Assembly: GCF_963678975.1 (NCBI RefSeq)
Contig: NC_089276.1
Span: 1,054,001 to 1,118,000 of the forward strand
DNA length: 64,000 nt
Direction of reading: 5' to 3'
Origin: Dysidea avara
Lineage: Eukaryota; Porifera; Demospongiae; Dictyoceratida; Dysideidae
The translations under genes were made by a program, and so were the position numbers. Under the pieces are notes generated by a model. The model worked only from the letters and a program-made list of their open reading frames with translations, did no database searches and was not told the origin of the DNA. This document shows positions 22,911 through 36,717 of this stretch, piece after piece; the first letter of the stretch is position 1, and each line of letters opens with the position of its first letter.

Positions 22911-24687
22911 TAGCAATTAAGGTATTCATGTGGGAGCTTATTTTCTGTCTAGTTCACTGTGTTCAACTGCCAGAAAATACATGACCTGATGCATTCTTCA
23001 CATGTTTCTGACTCCTTGTATTTTACAGGCTTTAATTAAAGCCTTCTCGCAGGTCCCTAGTGGGATAGCATTCACAGATGTATGCGCATATCATGAGTCC
23101 AGTTTGATGACTGTTATGCTGTACATATATTGTATGTGGCCATTTGTGTCATTGTCTTCTCTGTGTAACAATACATACACCTTCTATAACATTTCTGTGG
23201 CTCATCCCTTTGTGTCATTATCACCTACGTATCTACTTTGCTGTTATTATTTGAATTTTGTTATGTCCCATATCAGTTATTTCATTACTTATATGGTTTG
23301 CATTCAAAATAGAAAAGTGTTTCTTTTTGTTGCTTCTGGTGATTTTCGCACAGTCTGACCTCAAAAATGAAAGAAATAAGAGCAAATTTATAATTGAATT
23401 GCTTTTAGTGTTCAATATCAGTGTAGTTTTAACTCCTGTAAATATCCAAAAAGTGGCATGTGACCAAAAATCCCACAATAGATATATTGGATGTGCTACA
23501 TGCAAGCTGTGATGCTACAAGATGTAGAAATCGTTACTAAAATATAACAATTATGATCATCACCCTAAACTGATTATGCAATGACTTTTGAACTTGGCAA
23601 GCTATTCCACTTTGTGTGGATATTTATACACGTTAAAACTATGTTGATATCAAACACTAAATTTAAAGCAGTTCAGTAATACAATTAGTACTTGTTTGCT
23701 TTATTTTATGTGAAAATGGATTCTCTAACAATATTGCTGTGTCCATTACTAGATTGTTGTTTCAGTGAATGCATGGGAAATGCTGTCACAGCAATCAGAC
23801 ATCACAAGTTATTCAGACTTCCCCTTAATGCTTTTTGTGACTTTATGTCAAATTGTTTCTACTACAACTTCCCTCAACTGGTCTAGACTGACATGAGCAA
23901 CTGTCAATAATGAAGTGATTTGGCTAACACTATTGTGTTATATTAAATATTAAACCTAGCAATTATATATTGGCAGGAAATCGGTATCAAAATTTCAAAA
24001 ATCCCACCATCATACATGCTTTCATGAAGTGGTTAATGGTGGCCTGTAACTTATGTGTACACCCAATTCTGAGAATTGATACAAATCTATACTTATAAAT
24101 TGGATCATTTGAGGACATTATCAGCCACTGTAACAATGATATAAAAGCTATGTTCCTGGAAGATGTAGCAGTGTCACATCTGTAAGAAAATATCCCTTGC
24201 TTAGCAAGCCATGTAGCTATTGTAGCCAAACATTTTGAGTAATGATCTAGCTACACAGTGTAATAAATTGTCAGAGATTGTCATTGTAATTTGATACTGA
24301 GAAGGATTAATAAGGGATTTCCTTGTGGTTTTACCTTCCTGTAACCACACAGGAAGTTACTTCATAATCCAACACTAAATGTTTTATATTGTGATATGGA
24401 TAGTCATACTTCATGCTTTGTTTGCATATAAAATATTCTGTTTTCAATGGATAAATAAGTAAGTGTAGTTTAAAGTTAATACCTTTTCATTTCATAATGA
24501 AAACATTGAGTTCATCATGTTCCAACCTTTAATTGATTTAGTAACAAGAATTATTATAAAGTATGTGAATGTGTCTGTGCATTTGTGTGCATATGTGCAT
24601 GCCACCTGTATGTGTGTTTGTATATACGCATGTAGGATAGTATTGGATGCAGTGAATGTGCATGTGCATGTACATATATGTATGGTG

Positions 24688-24699
24688 TTTGTGTGTGTG

Positions 24700-24747
<48 letters not shown>

Positions 24748-24779
24748 GTGTGTTTGTGTGTGTGTGTGTGTGTATGTGT
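24688..24779. repeat. (GT)n microsatellite, copy 2
   Basis: Equivalent of the copy 1 tract, with different interruptions (GTAGTG, GTGCGTG and GTTTG). Confidence 0.96.
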
Positions 24780-27704
24780 ACAAGAGTGTACTAACCTGTT
24801 TTGTGTGGTGTGTATGTACTTTTGCGTACGCACATGGTAGTTGTGCTGCTGCTGCTATATGGCCCCATGCACAATATCCCCTCCAAGTATCATACAGTTG
24901 CACATACAGGAAGTCCCATTCTGTACTATGATAATAATTATGAATATGATTAAGAGTAATTTTAGGGTTGAGGCCAAAAAGCCTGTACACCCATTCATTT
25001 ACATATATAAGTCCTATCTACATGGAATTGTATTAGCTAACACCGTTATAATTATTATGGGTTTTAGATGTCTGGTTTAGAATAAAGCACGTGCAGTTCC
25101 AGTCTTGTACAGTTCCCTATGCTCTGCACCTGTTTAGGAGTACTGCTGATCATTTTCTTTGTGGCTTGCGAGTCATGTAATATTTCATTTTATTATGCAT
25201 GATCGAATAGCATGTCATTTCACAATTATGCCATATGGAGTAAAGAACAAATCTTTTATAGCGTCAATTATGTTATCACAAATTATGGGAGAGCAATGTG
25301 GTTTGGTGGTGGTACTATCAGCATGTTTTGGCTAATGACAGAGAATCAAGGGATTTCCCTGATGGGAAATCTGCCATCCATACATGGAATTACTATAATT
25401 GGTTCATCCTTCTTTTCTGACAGTTCATCCTCCATTTTCAATTGTAGATGTTGCAATGCAGTATTGACATATTCAACAGGTCACATTGCTACTGTGGTTG
25501 TCCCTTCCATTGTGTTAACCATTGTTGTTATGTATTCAGGGGGTTTAAGATATATTTTGATTGCAGATGGCTGTAGCAATCATATTAATTTGATAACTGT
25601 TTTTATGCATTACTTGCAGTGTCCATGTATGTCAAATAAGGCAAAGGCATCATTGTCATATCTCATCATGTTGCCAACTCATTACAATGTACAGTAGATT
25701 GTGTTACATGTACCCAAACAGTTAATCTGGAACTTTGTGTGAGTGTATATATCTCAAATATTTTGTGCTGTTGTTACGTACTCTTATCTGTAGAGATGAA
25801 TATACTTTTAGTGTGTACACATAAAATACTGTTTATTGAACTAGCTACATATACACATGTTATAAACAGCATCCTGAAAACACCCATAGCTAATACCATA
25901 TCAAAATTCTTTCACTGTATATACGTATCAACTTTTCAGTTACCTCGATTTCCTTTCCTGTCCTCTTTAAGTTGCCCCTTAGTAACCTTTCAACACTGTT
26001 GATTCCCTTTTGCACAGGATGGTTGTCTCAATACTACTCATTATAGTGAAACCAGATCACTGTGTAATAAGGTCACTTTAAAACTGGTCTGTCCCCAGGT
26101 GTAGCCATGACGTGTGCGCAAAGTGACCTCCTGCTTAATGTCGGATTTCTCTCTCTCTCTCTCTCTCAACATATATATTTCAATACACACATGGCTTCTC
26201 TAACTGTTTGATAATTCACATGTTGGCAATACTCTACATTGTATAAATTTCATATTCACAGTGCTATAAACTTTGTACACTTTTAATGAAGACAACTTAA
26301 CTTATTACTGGATGTGCTTTAATGATTTAATTTCAAACTACATTTGTAATACATTTATGTGCTTAAAAATAATAAGTTCTGACATGTACATATTTACCAC
26401 CTAAAAGTTATATATCACTAATAATTTTACCTGTGATTATGGGTAGCTTATAAGGCACATAATTAATGTTTCGTCATGTATGCTGATTACTTGTCAATTG
26501 TGATAAAATGTTGAGACAATTCTACCAGCAAGCATATTGAATTAGTCATTGTTCCCTCTGTCCCTTGTGTGTAATTCAATTATAAAGTTTTATTTTGTAT
26601 GTCTCTGTATAGGAAATTTCTGATTCTGTTGTGTACTGATTATGACATGATCCTTTCAACGTGCAACTATATACACACAAATACATGTACACTTTGTGTT
26701 TAGTGACAATTGTTGCTTTGGCCAGTCAACATTCATTCTCCCTTTCCTTTTGTGATCGTTTTGATATCAACAAGCTCTTATTATTGCTAGTTATATTATC
26801 TCCTTGAACTTGTTTATGTCAATCAGACAATTGATAGTACAGTAGTATTTTAATTAGTAGTAATAAATGAATTATTCATTTTGGTAATGATTATCTCGCA
26901 CAAACATATCACATGCACATAAAGTATCTGTAAGTGAATTTTTATCACACTTAAAAGTGATTTAGAGTGGCTATAATAATTGATACATATCTGTGATGTG
27001 TTTTTAGAGATTTACCGAATGGTCATTTTCATCAAGTTCCATTTTGCCTACTCAGAGTCACATATGCATCAGTAGGGAAGTCCTGATCAATTTACTGAGG
27101 ACATTCCAGTTGATACCACTGGTATACATAAGTGCCTACATGTATATTAAGGTCAAGTTATGATTGTGAAATGAAAAGAAAACTAGACCCTGTTGTGATT
27201 ATGCCCACTTTTAGTGTCCACCTCAAGTATATTTTCCAACTTGTTTGCATCATGTTTGAACATGTAGCCATATAAGGGTATGGTGTATGCACACATTCAG
27301 GTTTGGTTTTAGCATGCAGTGTTTATGTTAGAATTTCATTTTACACTTTATGATAAACTACAGTTACAGGTGTAATTAGTTTGAAACCTGGGGTTGGAGG
27401 GATTTTTTTTCCTTACTTTGGCCCCTTTTCTGTTACACCCTATCAGTCATTAAGTCAGTCATTAAGTCAGTCACTATGTCAAGTCAATAAGTCTAAGTCC
27501 TTGAAATTAGGTTAGGTAATCCTAAAGCTGCAGTATGCGTATGTTGCTGTCAGACCTTCAGTGCTGGTCACTGTAAAGTGTTAATAATAGTAATTGTAGG
27601 TGATTTATGAGAACTATCAACTAAACTATCAAATTAAACACTCAACAGATTCAGATGTTTGTACAATATGTTGAGTTCTCACAAGTATCTCTCCCTTCTC
27701 TTAG

Positions 27705-28274
27705 TATATGAGCTACACCGTATGAATGATGTGGAGTATTGTGTAGGTATTAGTGTGTGAACTTCCATTAGGGAGGGAGAAGTGTCCACTAAAGTGTAGG
27801 CCAGTTTGTTGAATATGCTTTTATACTGCATCATGATGTGCTATTATAGCTGTTATAGCCACTATATTAGTGTAAAGTCTTGAAATGTATTTTTATTGGT
27901 TATTTCATTGTCATTCAGAAGTATGCAAGATGTGCACTTTCATGGAATCTGATATGTTATACTTGAGGATAATTCCTTTATAAGTTTATTTGGCTTCACT
28001 GATCATCATGCACACAGGAACAACTCAGGACGCTTGTCACATTAGGAAAACTTTATTACACACGTACCAACATTGGTCCCTTAAAATTTTCTACAGTGAA
28101 TGTGAATGTATAACATTAGCCAACAACACATTGCTGCCAGATGGCTTCAATACAGACGATCGTGAATCATCAGTTACATGCATACAAATGTATTATTGTT
28201 GGAGATACCATCTATATAGTGGCAATAATTCATGTTCCTGTATGACCTTTACCTCACATCTCCCTAGCTATTAA
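27705..28274 (+). pseudogene. Candidate four-exon gene, copy 2, first exon damaged
   Basis: Exons equivalent to 2-4 of the copy 1 model are present at 27705-27746, 27919-27955 and 28097-28274 with the same lengths, phases and splice dinucleotides. The upstream exon (about 27008-27075) has lost its donor ('agtagggaag' instead of 'agtaggtaag') and its acceptor region is rearranged. The chain therefore cannot splice as in copies 1 and 3, so the copy is either broken or uses other sites. Product not recognised; the whole model is inferred from splice phases. Confidence 0.35.
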
Positions 28275-30539
28275 TTGATGATCAAGATAATGATGAAGAG
28301 AGCAGAGAAGTAGACATTGATGTATCAGATGTTGAGGTGGATAATTTGGACACTTTAGTATCCAATAATGCAGCAGTCATCAACAGTCTTAGCAACACTA
28401 GCAGTAGCAATAGTAATAGTCATTATAGAATTCTGACATGCATGGTATTGAGAAGACCTTGGTGATCAACTACATTATTATGTCATTGAGCTAATGTATA
28501 AGATTCAATAGTTATTATAAAATTATTCAGCTCTTATACTATTGTGTGGCAAATGAAATTGTATAGCCATTCATCACATTAATACATTATTTGTAATAAT
28601 TGTATAGTTCCATTTGTCACAGCACAATGTTATATGTATGTGCAAATCATAGGTTCCCCTATAAGACATTTGAAGCTATAGATTTTAACAGAGGACTGAA
28701 GAGGAGGTGTTATAGCACAACCAACGTACAAGTGAAGTAAAATCAAGATCCTCTTCTGCTTCATATCCATCTCTATGTGTCTTGTTCATAGCTGTGAAGA
28801 TGTAATGTGTTTATACAGTAATAACTATATGCATTATAAACATTTTAATTGTTAATTTTGCTTAAGTATATATACGTAGCTAATGATCCTGTGACTGACT
28901 TGATGGCTTGATGGTGGCCATATGATATGTACATAGTTACTAACATCCTGAATGATCAATGAATTGCATTATGAAACCAAAAAGATAATTTGTTATATGA
29001 TAAAACCTCTTAGCAAAACCTCTTCAGTTTCAAAGATGTCAAGTTATCAACAAGGTCCTTTAGTCTCACCTAACTCACCTTACATGATGTTTGATCATCA
29101 AACTGTCTACGTTGATTATAATATGGCGAGCATCATAGTGAATAGCTGAGATCTATGGTGATCTGCCTGTCCTTAAATTCCTTTCCAAAAAAATTATATG
29201 TACATCATAGCTAATGGGAAATGTTTTGCACATCAATAGTGTGTCAGTGATGTGGCATTTCTTCTCTTCCTTGTTGTCTCAAAGTTTATAGTCAGTGTGT
29301 AGGCTTTTTGAAATTTATCTGAAGGTACTGAAATCAACCTGTTGTATATGGAAAATTGTTATTTTTGCAACCTAAAAATTATGCAGTGCTAACTTATTAT
29401 ATAAATTCTACACAGTATATGAAATTAGCACTATATAGCTATATGTATATTTTACATACCCGTACTAATTATAGTTAGATCACCTATTTTTCATTTCTAG
29501 CTGGTATGTATTACAATAAGCATTGATAGCTTAGTCTATATTACACCTGTATAACCATGAAACTTTGTTACTGATCTCCAATACAATGGCAAATTTGCAC
29601 GCATACTTACATTCTGTCTGTCTGCCTGTGGGGAATAACTCACAAGCATAATGAAGCCGTAATGGTTTGTTGTTAAACACGGTTAGCTTCAATTTCACTA
29701 CTACACTAATCTAACAGGAGTACATGGGGTTGGTCTAATGGCTATAATTGTGTATAATTGTAAACGTTATATGTGTGAGTGTAATTCATTGCTATAAATT
29801 TGTCAATAAAACTTTAAAATGTCAAGAAATTCTGCTGATACATCAATTTTTCCATAGCTGAATAACATTTGGGGAAAAGCTGAATTTATACTAGTAGACA
29901 GCTGAATGAACTTTATGCCACTGCCCCTTGTGACTCTTGTAGAAAGTCGGATATAGATTGGGAATGACAAATTCACATCGCATCCATGAATGATTTTGTA
30001 AAATGTAAGTAAATGTAGTTCTTAGATGTATACAATTTAAAAGATATACACAGCACAATGGACATTGGACAAATCAATTGACATGCTATTATACTAATCA
30101 TGAGTTGGTTGTGACATATTCATTATCTAGTCACTTGGTTGGTTATCATTTATCCTGCATTTGATCAATATGTTCAAGCTTGCATGCACTGTAAAGAACA
30201 AGTAGTTTGAACTGTCCAACAATGTGACAGCCATGCTGGGGACGATGGTAAGGGCAGCCAGCTGTTGACAGTATTACTTTGAGAGTAACTCCTGTACCAC
30301 AAATCCACATGTGCAAGCTGCCATATTTGAGTATGCAGTGTGGCACCGATAATGAAGCAAGGAGTGGAGAATAGCCTGTGTGACAGCGCATGCTATAAAC
30401 CCTTAACAAACTATGATCACATATCTAGACTACACTTAGTGAAGAGAAAGATTCCCCCTCTTAGCTATGAGCTAGTTAGAATACAAAAATGGCTTCGCAT
30501 ACTCAATAGAAATAGCACTTATGTGGCAATGTTCTTTGC

Positions 30540-30548
30540 TATATAAAT
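30540..30548 (+). promoter_or_regulatory. TATA box of secreted-protein gene, copy 2
   Basis: TATATAAAT, 67 bp upstream of the ATG at 30615; its surroundings are identical to copy 1. Confidence 0.7.
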
Positions 30549-30614
30549 GGATTAAAACCCAGCATGTAGTCATTGTAAGGTGACAACTGAGTGAAGTACT
30601 GAACACAAGGTAAA

Positions 30615-31532
30615 ATGGAGTTGAACTGCAAGGCTGTTATCTGCGTTAGCATAGTGGTGCTGTACGGGCTCACTATAGTGTGCTCGTTGCCAGTTGGAAA
30701 AAGAGAAGCCCTGCCCACCGCTGATCAAGAACCTATTACATTTAATAAACTACTACCTCCACTGATAGATCTATCCAGCTCTGATAGTTTGTTTTCGCTT
30801 TGGAGAGGAGCTTTCGATCTTAGCGATGAAAATTTATTGAAGGCTGAGGTAAGTTTAAAAAGTACTTGCTCTCACGTGATAGGTATTGTACGCATGCGCA
30901 TAATGTTCACATGGTTATTCTCTTTGCAGTATCAGCAAAAGAAGCGCAAGGTATGCAGGGGACGAGTGTTCTACGGCATGACAGGAACAGAAGAAAAAAA
31001 GTGTAGAGAAATGACTCCTTTAACATATGGCCAGTTAGTCAAATACTACAACGAGTTGGTTGTTCAATTACAACTGGCCAAGACGATTGTCAACGACTCC
31101 AGTCTAATCCCTCGGGAAGTGATAGAGGCAGAGCAAACAGAAGTACTGGAGGCAGAGAGGGGGATCATCCAACTGCTGAATGAGACTGTTTTACCAGTGC
31201 TAGAATATACAGTAAGTCAATAGCTAAGGGTCACTTTATAAATTACTATGACCCATCATGTCACATTACAGCTGGCAGCTAATGACACGAATTGCTCCAC
31301 CACAGAAGCAATTGTGGACCAAACAATTTCGATTTATACCAACTGTGCAACAGTGCAGACCTCCAATCTGTTTCTAGCTCAGACTGCACTTGACTTGTTC
31401 CACAACCTGAATTATACCATTAATGAATTACAAATTCAAACGAATGAGAGTGGAACAGCAGATGATGATGATAGCTCAGTGACATTTCCTGCAGCAAATA
31501 ACTCTAAGGAATGGTGTATCATCCAGCAGTGA
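30615..31532 (+). CDS. Secreted helix-rich glycoprotein, copy 2
   Basis: Three exons at 30615-30848, 30930-31211 and 31272-31532, with introns of 81 and 60 nt in phase 0. The predicted 258-residue protein is identical to that of copy 1, and the whole gene region is almost identical at the nucleotide level. This contrasts with the several-percent divergence in the left half of the unit. Features are as in copy 1: signal peptide at 1-24, GKR at 28-30, five mature cysteines and seven N-glycosylation sequons. The product is unrecognised. If both copies are expressed they double the dosage of the same protein. Confidence 0.78.
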
Positions 31533-31798
31533 TATCTGAAGTAGCTGTAGCATTTGTGTGTGTGTGATGTGTGTAACACTAGTTAGGAACTGACCAAGTT
31601 TGCGTCATCGACAATCGGCTGTGACAATTTTAAAACATACAAACTTATTTATTTATTTACAGCTAGGCTCATTTTATGGCTGTATATACTTAGGAGGTTT
31701 TAATACATGAGTATAATAGTTGTATGGTCTTCATTCTGTTATATAAACAACAATATTGACTGATTTATTGCATTACTACATAACTCCACTATAGTGAC

Positions 31799-32248
31799 TG
31801 ATTGATTGATTGCTTGATTATTCCTTTACAGTACTGCATACAAGTATAGAATAAGAGATGTACAATTAATAAAATCTTTAGGGTACAGTACTGATGGTCC
31901 GCTAGCTCAAGGCTACCAGCCATTAAAAATCAACAATTTGCTTACCATATTACATTACTTATAAAAATTACATTACTTATACTTAAAGAGTTACATTAAA
32001 GGGGGCGGGGTGTGTTGGAACATCTACTACATGGGTATAAAAAAATGAAAGGTACAAGGGTTGTCATGTCTAAAGTTTGATAAAAAATGTGACCATAGAA
32101 ACTTATATATCTTTGTCTTGTTTGTTTTAATAGACAAAGATAAGTCAATAGGGGGTAGGGCATTCCACAATCAAGGGATTCTATTGAAGAAGAAATGTCT
32201 ATACCTGCTTTATTATTGTTTCTAGCATGAATCATTTTACCACTTGAG
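31799..32248 (-). mobile_element. LINE 3' fragment, copy 2
   Basis: The same insertion as at 16081-16530, with target duplication 'gtgac' at 31794-31798 and 32249-32253. It was therefore present in the shared ancestor of this part of copies 1 and 2. Confidence 0.8.
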
Positions 32249-32605
32249 GTGACCCACAAGAAAGTTATAGCCTTTATTGTGACAATCAGCTGGTGACTTG
32301 ATTACTAGACTACTCATCGGTGCTTAAGGGTTCACACAGTCTGGAATCAGCATTTTCTCTTCGTGCTCATGATAACTATAATATTGTTAAGTATTTATGT
32401 ATGTGATGCATGGATACTGGCTATATCTGTTGCCTCTCCTGGATGATTGTATAGTTACTTTGTACACTGAATAGTGCACTTGAACTATGCTTTGTTGCAA
32501 TTGATGAGTAAAGGGCCCATGATGAATTGATAGACTGTGGACATTGATAAGTTGAAGCATCTTTATGGTATACATACAATGACATTAAAGCCATTGTTCT
32601 GACTA

Positions 32606-33119
32606 CCGTAGAGCGGAAAATTTTGGCGGGAGAAAATTTTGGCGAATTTGGTGAGCGTGCATTGATTCGCCAAAATTTTACTCGCCATTTTTCTAAACAC
32701 TGAAAGTGTAGTAGACGCTGTTCATTAGTGGGTGAATATTGTTACAGCGCGGTGAGTGGTTAGTCTTCCTATCCCATTGAATACAGTATGGTTTTAGACT
32801 ACTAATAGCTCAGGCAGATGGGCAATTCAGCTCAAGCGATTCAGCTCAGTGCCCTCGCCTTGCTTGCCACGCGCGTCCCAGTGACTTAGCGAGCTAGTGC
32901 ATGCTGTTTCAATTACAGCTAGCTCTCGAGCTAGCTATTTGCATAAGAGCGCGTCGATTCGAATGAGAGGCATTGAACTGTAGTAAGCTTCGTCGCCGCA
33001 GTCAGATTAAAATTGCATAGGCAAAGTAATGTCATACATTCGCCAAAATATTATTCGCCAATTCCTGCCAATGATCAATTCGCCAAAAATTTCTCCTGCC
33101 AATATTTTCCGCTATACAG
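32606..33119. mobile_element. TA-target MITE, copy 2
   Basis: Equivalent of the element at 16888-17404, about 514 bp, with TA flanks (32604-32605, 33120-33121). It differs from the copy 1 element at several positions and by small deletions. Confidence 0.88.
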
Positions 33120-33510
33120 TAGCTATAGATTGCATGAAGACATAAAAATGATAGTCATCAATCATAAACAGCTTCATGATCTTTACGTATATACATACAT
33201 ACATAGAGCATGTTAGCTGTGTTGCAATATGTCCTTTGTCTGGTTATATATAGTCGTAACTATAATTTTAAAAATGGGGAACAGTACACTACATTACAAA
33301 AATGATGTAATCTATATCAGCACAATGCATGAATTAGTCTAAGAGTAACAATTTCCCTTATCACCCATATATGCTGCATTACTATACCATATGCATGCAT
33401 AGTTATAAGTTCTTTTATACACAGTGATGTATACTTGCTGGGTAGCTGGTTAGAAGAAACATTTGTAAATTTTGGATTAATTTCTCCTTCTCAATATTTC
33501 CCTATAATTA

Positions 33511-34448
33511 GGCATTCCAGCCCGATTTTTAAATTTTGGAAAAATGGGCTTTTAATATGCTCAATAGATAAAGCATTGATTGCTGATCTCAGAAATATAT
33601 AGTCTGTTGGGTTGGAATTAGCTACTTTGGCATGCACAGTGCTTAAAAACTGAAAAAAGGTACATTTTTTCTCCAGGGCTCCCCATACATTTTAAAGGGA
33701 AAAATGGCACAATTGAATCAGGAAGCCGCCATCTAGCAATCTGGACTATCTTGAAACTGCAGTTGCTTCTAGCTGCAAGTTTGTACATGTAATGAGAGTA
33801 ACTTCAGATTGTATCGGATCTCAGTGATCTTTGTATACTTTGTGGTGAGCAAATATGTTTCACCCACTGCACACTTCTCCATACAATGGTGTATACCCAT
33901 AGGCAAGTGGCTATCTCAAGTAAGTAAAAACATCAAGTTAACAACTTATAAAGGTAAACAACTAAAGTGGAGGTGCCACAATGATGCAACAATACTTAAG
34001 GTGGAGTTGTGGTATCAATTATGGCATTGTTATGCCGACTTTGAAGTGGTTTACTTTGAGCTGACTCGTGACACAGCCATCAGAAAATTGCTCTGGAGCT
34101 GAAAATCGCTAACCCGAGCAAAGTAACTACGCGCTTTAAAGTAAGCACCAGTGACTACCTTCCACCCAACAGTACGTTTTTTAAAGTTTTACTGTATTCT
34201 ACATACATTGCATGGTTTGAAAAGATTACAAAACAACACAAAACTTACTTATATGTAACGCGCATGATAAACCTAAGATTTTCATGATGATCAGCATGTG
34301 GACAAACCCCACAGCGATTTTCATCCTCATTGGAGCTCGGACGACGGAGCAATCCCAAATTAAACACGAGTTGTTATTTTGTGCCAGGGTTCTATTGGGG
34401 AATATACGGATAATTTTTTTATTTAAAAATCTCGGATACTGGAATGCC
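33511..34448. mobile_element. 938 bp MITE-like element, copy 2
   Basis: Equivalent of 17799-18736 with the same GGCATTCCAG inverted ends. Confidence 0.75.
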
Positions 34449-35100
34449 TACTATAATAATTATAGACCTTAAGATTCACTGAGAGGAACACTTATGTCCC
34501 AGTGGTGAGGCTTTGACTGTTGGAAGTTGACATCATAAGTCGTTGGGGGCTTAACACTGATGTAGTTTGGCATCCAGCAATGAGAAATGATGCCCATCAC
34601 CAATGCAGGTGAAGGAAACAACAGAACCTCTTTTTTCTCGACACCATGGGATCATGTTAAATGTTTCAATTAGATTCATTTCAAGGGTGTTCAGTAATGA
34701 TAAATAGGGAGACCAACAATTAGTTCACAATGCCTATGAAGTGACTTTTGCAAAGCGGCAACGACAAGTCTACATTATATCTGAACATCCAGTGTTGTGG
34801 ATGAATTTCATAATAACAAAAGTTGCCCCATAGCAACCTGAATTTTGCAATATTTGTAGGGGTAAATGTCTATATTAACATCTCCAAATTTTAAAAGGAT
34901 AGCATATATAGGTCATGAGACATAACATTTTAAAATTTGTCATTTTTCTGTACATCGTCTATGAGAGGGGGCAACAGTTGCCCCTTCTGGGCAATCACAT
35001 AAATAATGTGTGGGAAAACAACAAATCCAATTAATGTCATTTCTCAATTTAACATTATTTGTAAGTATGAGCATAGATAGTATATTACTTAATAGACCGG

Positions 35101-35377
35101 GATTGGAAACGGAGTTCGCGCGCTGAAACATTCCGTGTTACCGGAAGTGTGGAGGTCAAACTTCAGGAAGGACCGCTATTTCATGTGCTGGCAAAGGAAT
35201 GGAAGGGTTTCTTTACTTAGCCTTAGGTGTACACTTTTTCATTGGGAAGCCAGTTGCGCTACACAACCAGGAAGATAGACGAGTGAGCTTTTTGTCACCA
35301 GCTGTGTGTTCTATTAGAATAGTGTGTGTTGTTTTAGAGTAATTGACTGAACTGCCAGTGTGGAAGGTCACTTTACA
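35101..35377. other. Spacer between copies 2 and 3, no gene seen
   Basis: Sequence not present in the other unit junction. A minus-strand open frame crosses into the adjacent MITE and is not accepted as coding. Confidence 0.45.
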
Positions 35378-35385
35378 CCTCTGAC

Positions 35386-35667
35386 CAGGGGCGGTGGAGC
35401 AGGCCAAAGAGTGAGGGGGCCAGGCCAGCTGTAAGTTGAAGACCAAAAAAAAAAGGTCACAGCCTGCTGACAATAGCTGCTCTCCACCAATTACATCCTC
35501 CTTATTTATAACTACACATACGTAGCTAAGGAATTTGCTACACTGCTTCTCTGAATGCTGTGACTGCTCTATTAGAGTATCCAGATCCTGACTGTTCTAT
35601 TAGAGTATCTCGATCTTTTCTTGCAAACAGTGCCCCAAAAAGTGGGGGGCCGTCTCCACCGCCCATG
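35386..35667 (-). mobile_element. hAT-type MITE, CAGGGGCGG family
   Basis: Inverted ends are CAGGGGCGGTGGAG and CTCCACCGCCCATG (one mismatch), flanked by a perfect 8 bp duplication 'cctctgac' (35378-35385, 35668-35675). Internal blocks (an A/T run beside 'ggtcac', 'gacaatagctgc', repeated 'ctattagagtat') match, in inverse orientation, the elements at 44874-45194 and 60382-60671. No coding frame. Confidence 0.9.
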
Positions 35668-35675
35668 CCTCTGAC

Positions 35676-36717
35676 TAAATGAATGGTCGATGACTGGTTC
35701 GGAAAATCGGTCCTAGTCAATTCATGCACTATCCATATATTAACCAATAATAGTTTATCACTGGTTTTGTTCTATAGCGTTATTAGATTTAAAGAACTTC
35801 TGTGCACTGTCTATTTCTTATGCAGTAAAATGTGACAAACAAGAGTACACACAGCACTTCTGGTGGGTGACTACAGCTGCTGGCAATCTGGAAGTATAGT
35901 GTGGTAATAGATCGCTGTAATTAGATTCAGCAGATTCATCAGCAACATGGGCAACTGTTTCTGGCTCCATAATAATCAAAAAAATCAGTACAGTTTGCAG
36001 TAGAATTTAACTGTGAGATTATGTCAGTACATTGAGTAGAACAATTGCATGTGAAACTGTCCACATCATCGAGGATAAGAATCGATGAATTTTCAAATTC
36101 ACTCTAAAATGAGTCACAAAACACTGGCTGCTTTAATTTGATAGTGGAGTTGAAAGAGGAGTTGAATGCATTGGTAGTTGCCACTGCGGCAATGAACAAG
36201 GTGATAAGGGTGGGATTGGTTCACAGCTACTTAAGCTTACGTCAATGTAGTCAGAGCCATAATATGATCCCATATGGGGGAAATTCAAAGGGTGCATGGC
36301 TATGAAAAATCGACCCTCTTTGGATTAACTTGTAACCCAGGGGATGGAGCCTACCAATGGTCTAGTTTTAAATGGTGGGTTCGGTAGCGACCAAATGCCT
36401 TCAGTTTGGGATATAGCTAGCCGTGTCGTAAATTTTAACGGATTTCGGCTCATTTTCATAAAAATGGGCAGTAACATCTAGAATGTTTTCCATTGCTATT
36501 TTGGGTTATTGGGTTAGGTGCTCTACAAAATACACTTGCTTAAAAGGTGATTCGCTGTACTTCAATTTTCGCTAAACGGCACTTGACGGGTCTGCAATGA
36601 AAAAAAAAATTTTTTTTTCTGCAATGAAAAATCAACCCACTGAAACTCACTTAACGAAGTCCAAGTTTGGTTTACTAACTCCCAGGCACATTTGTGGACC
36701 TTATTAAGGCCCCTATT
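35676..36717. other. Spacer, no gene recognised
   Basis: About 1 kb without an acceptable coding frame. It contains a perfect A9T9-type palindrome flanked by direct 'tctgcaatgaaaa' repeats at about 36590-36640, probably a small decayed element. Confidence 0.45.

Larger units (their letters stand above)
20106..27004. other. Unit copy 2, left and middle, no convincing gene
   Basis: Equivalent to about 3415-11290 of copy 1 without the hAT MITE. It holds the dispersed repeat at 21828-22095, a (GT)n tract at 24688-24779 and a CT run near 26148-26168. The same weak splice-bounded frames as in copy 1 are visible, none accepted. Confidence 0.45.
19389..35100 (+). repeat. Tandem unit, copy 2 (lacks first 1.7 kb)
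   Basis: Second direct copy, abutting copy 1. It starts at the homologue of copy 1 position about 3366, so the first 1.7 kb of the unit is missing, and ends in the same 'aatagaccggga' phrase that ends copy 1. This is the pattern expected of a tandem duplication with one breakpoint near 3366 and one near 19388. Private insertion: a 660 bp MITE at 19442-20101. Parts of the left half share indels with copy 3, while about 27.75-32.6 kb is almost identical to copy 1. Confidence 0.93.

Noticed and set aside
35213..35747. Two minus-strand frames of 86 and 69 codons
   Set aside because: Both overlap the hAT MITE at 35386-35667 and are explained by it.
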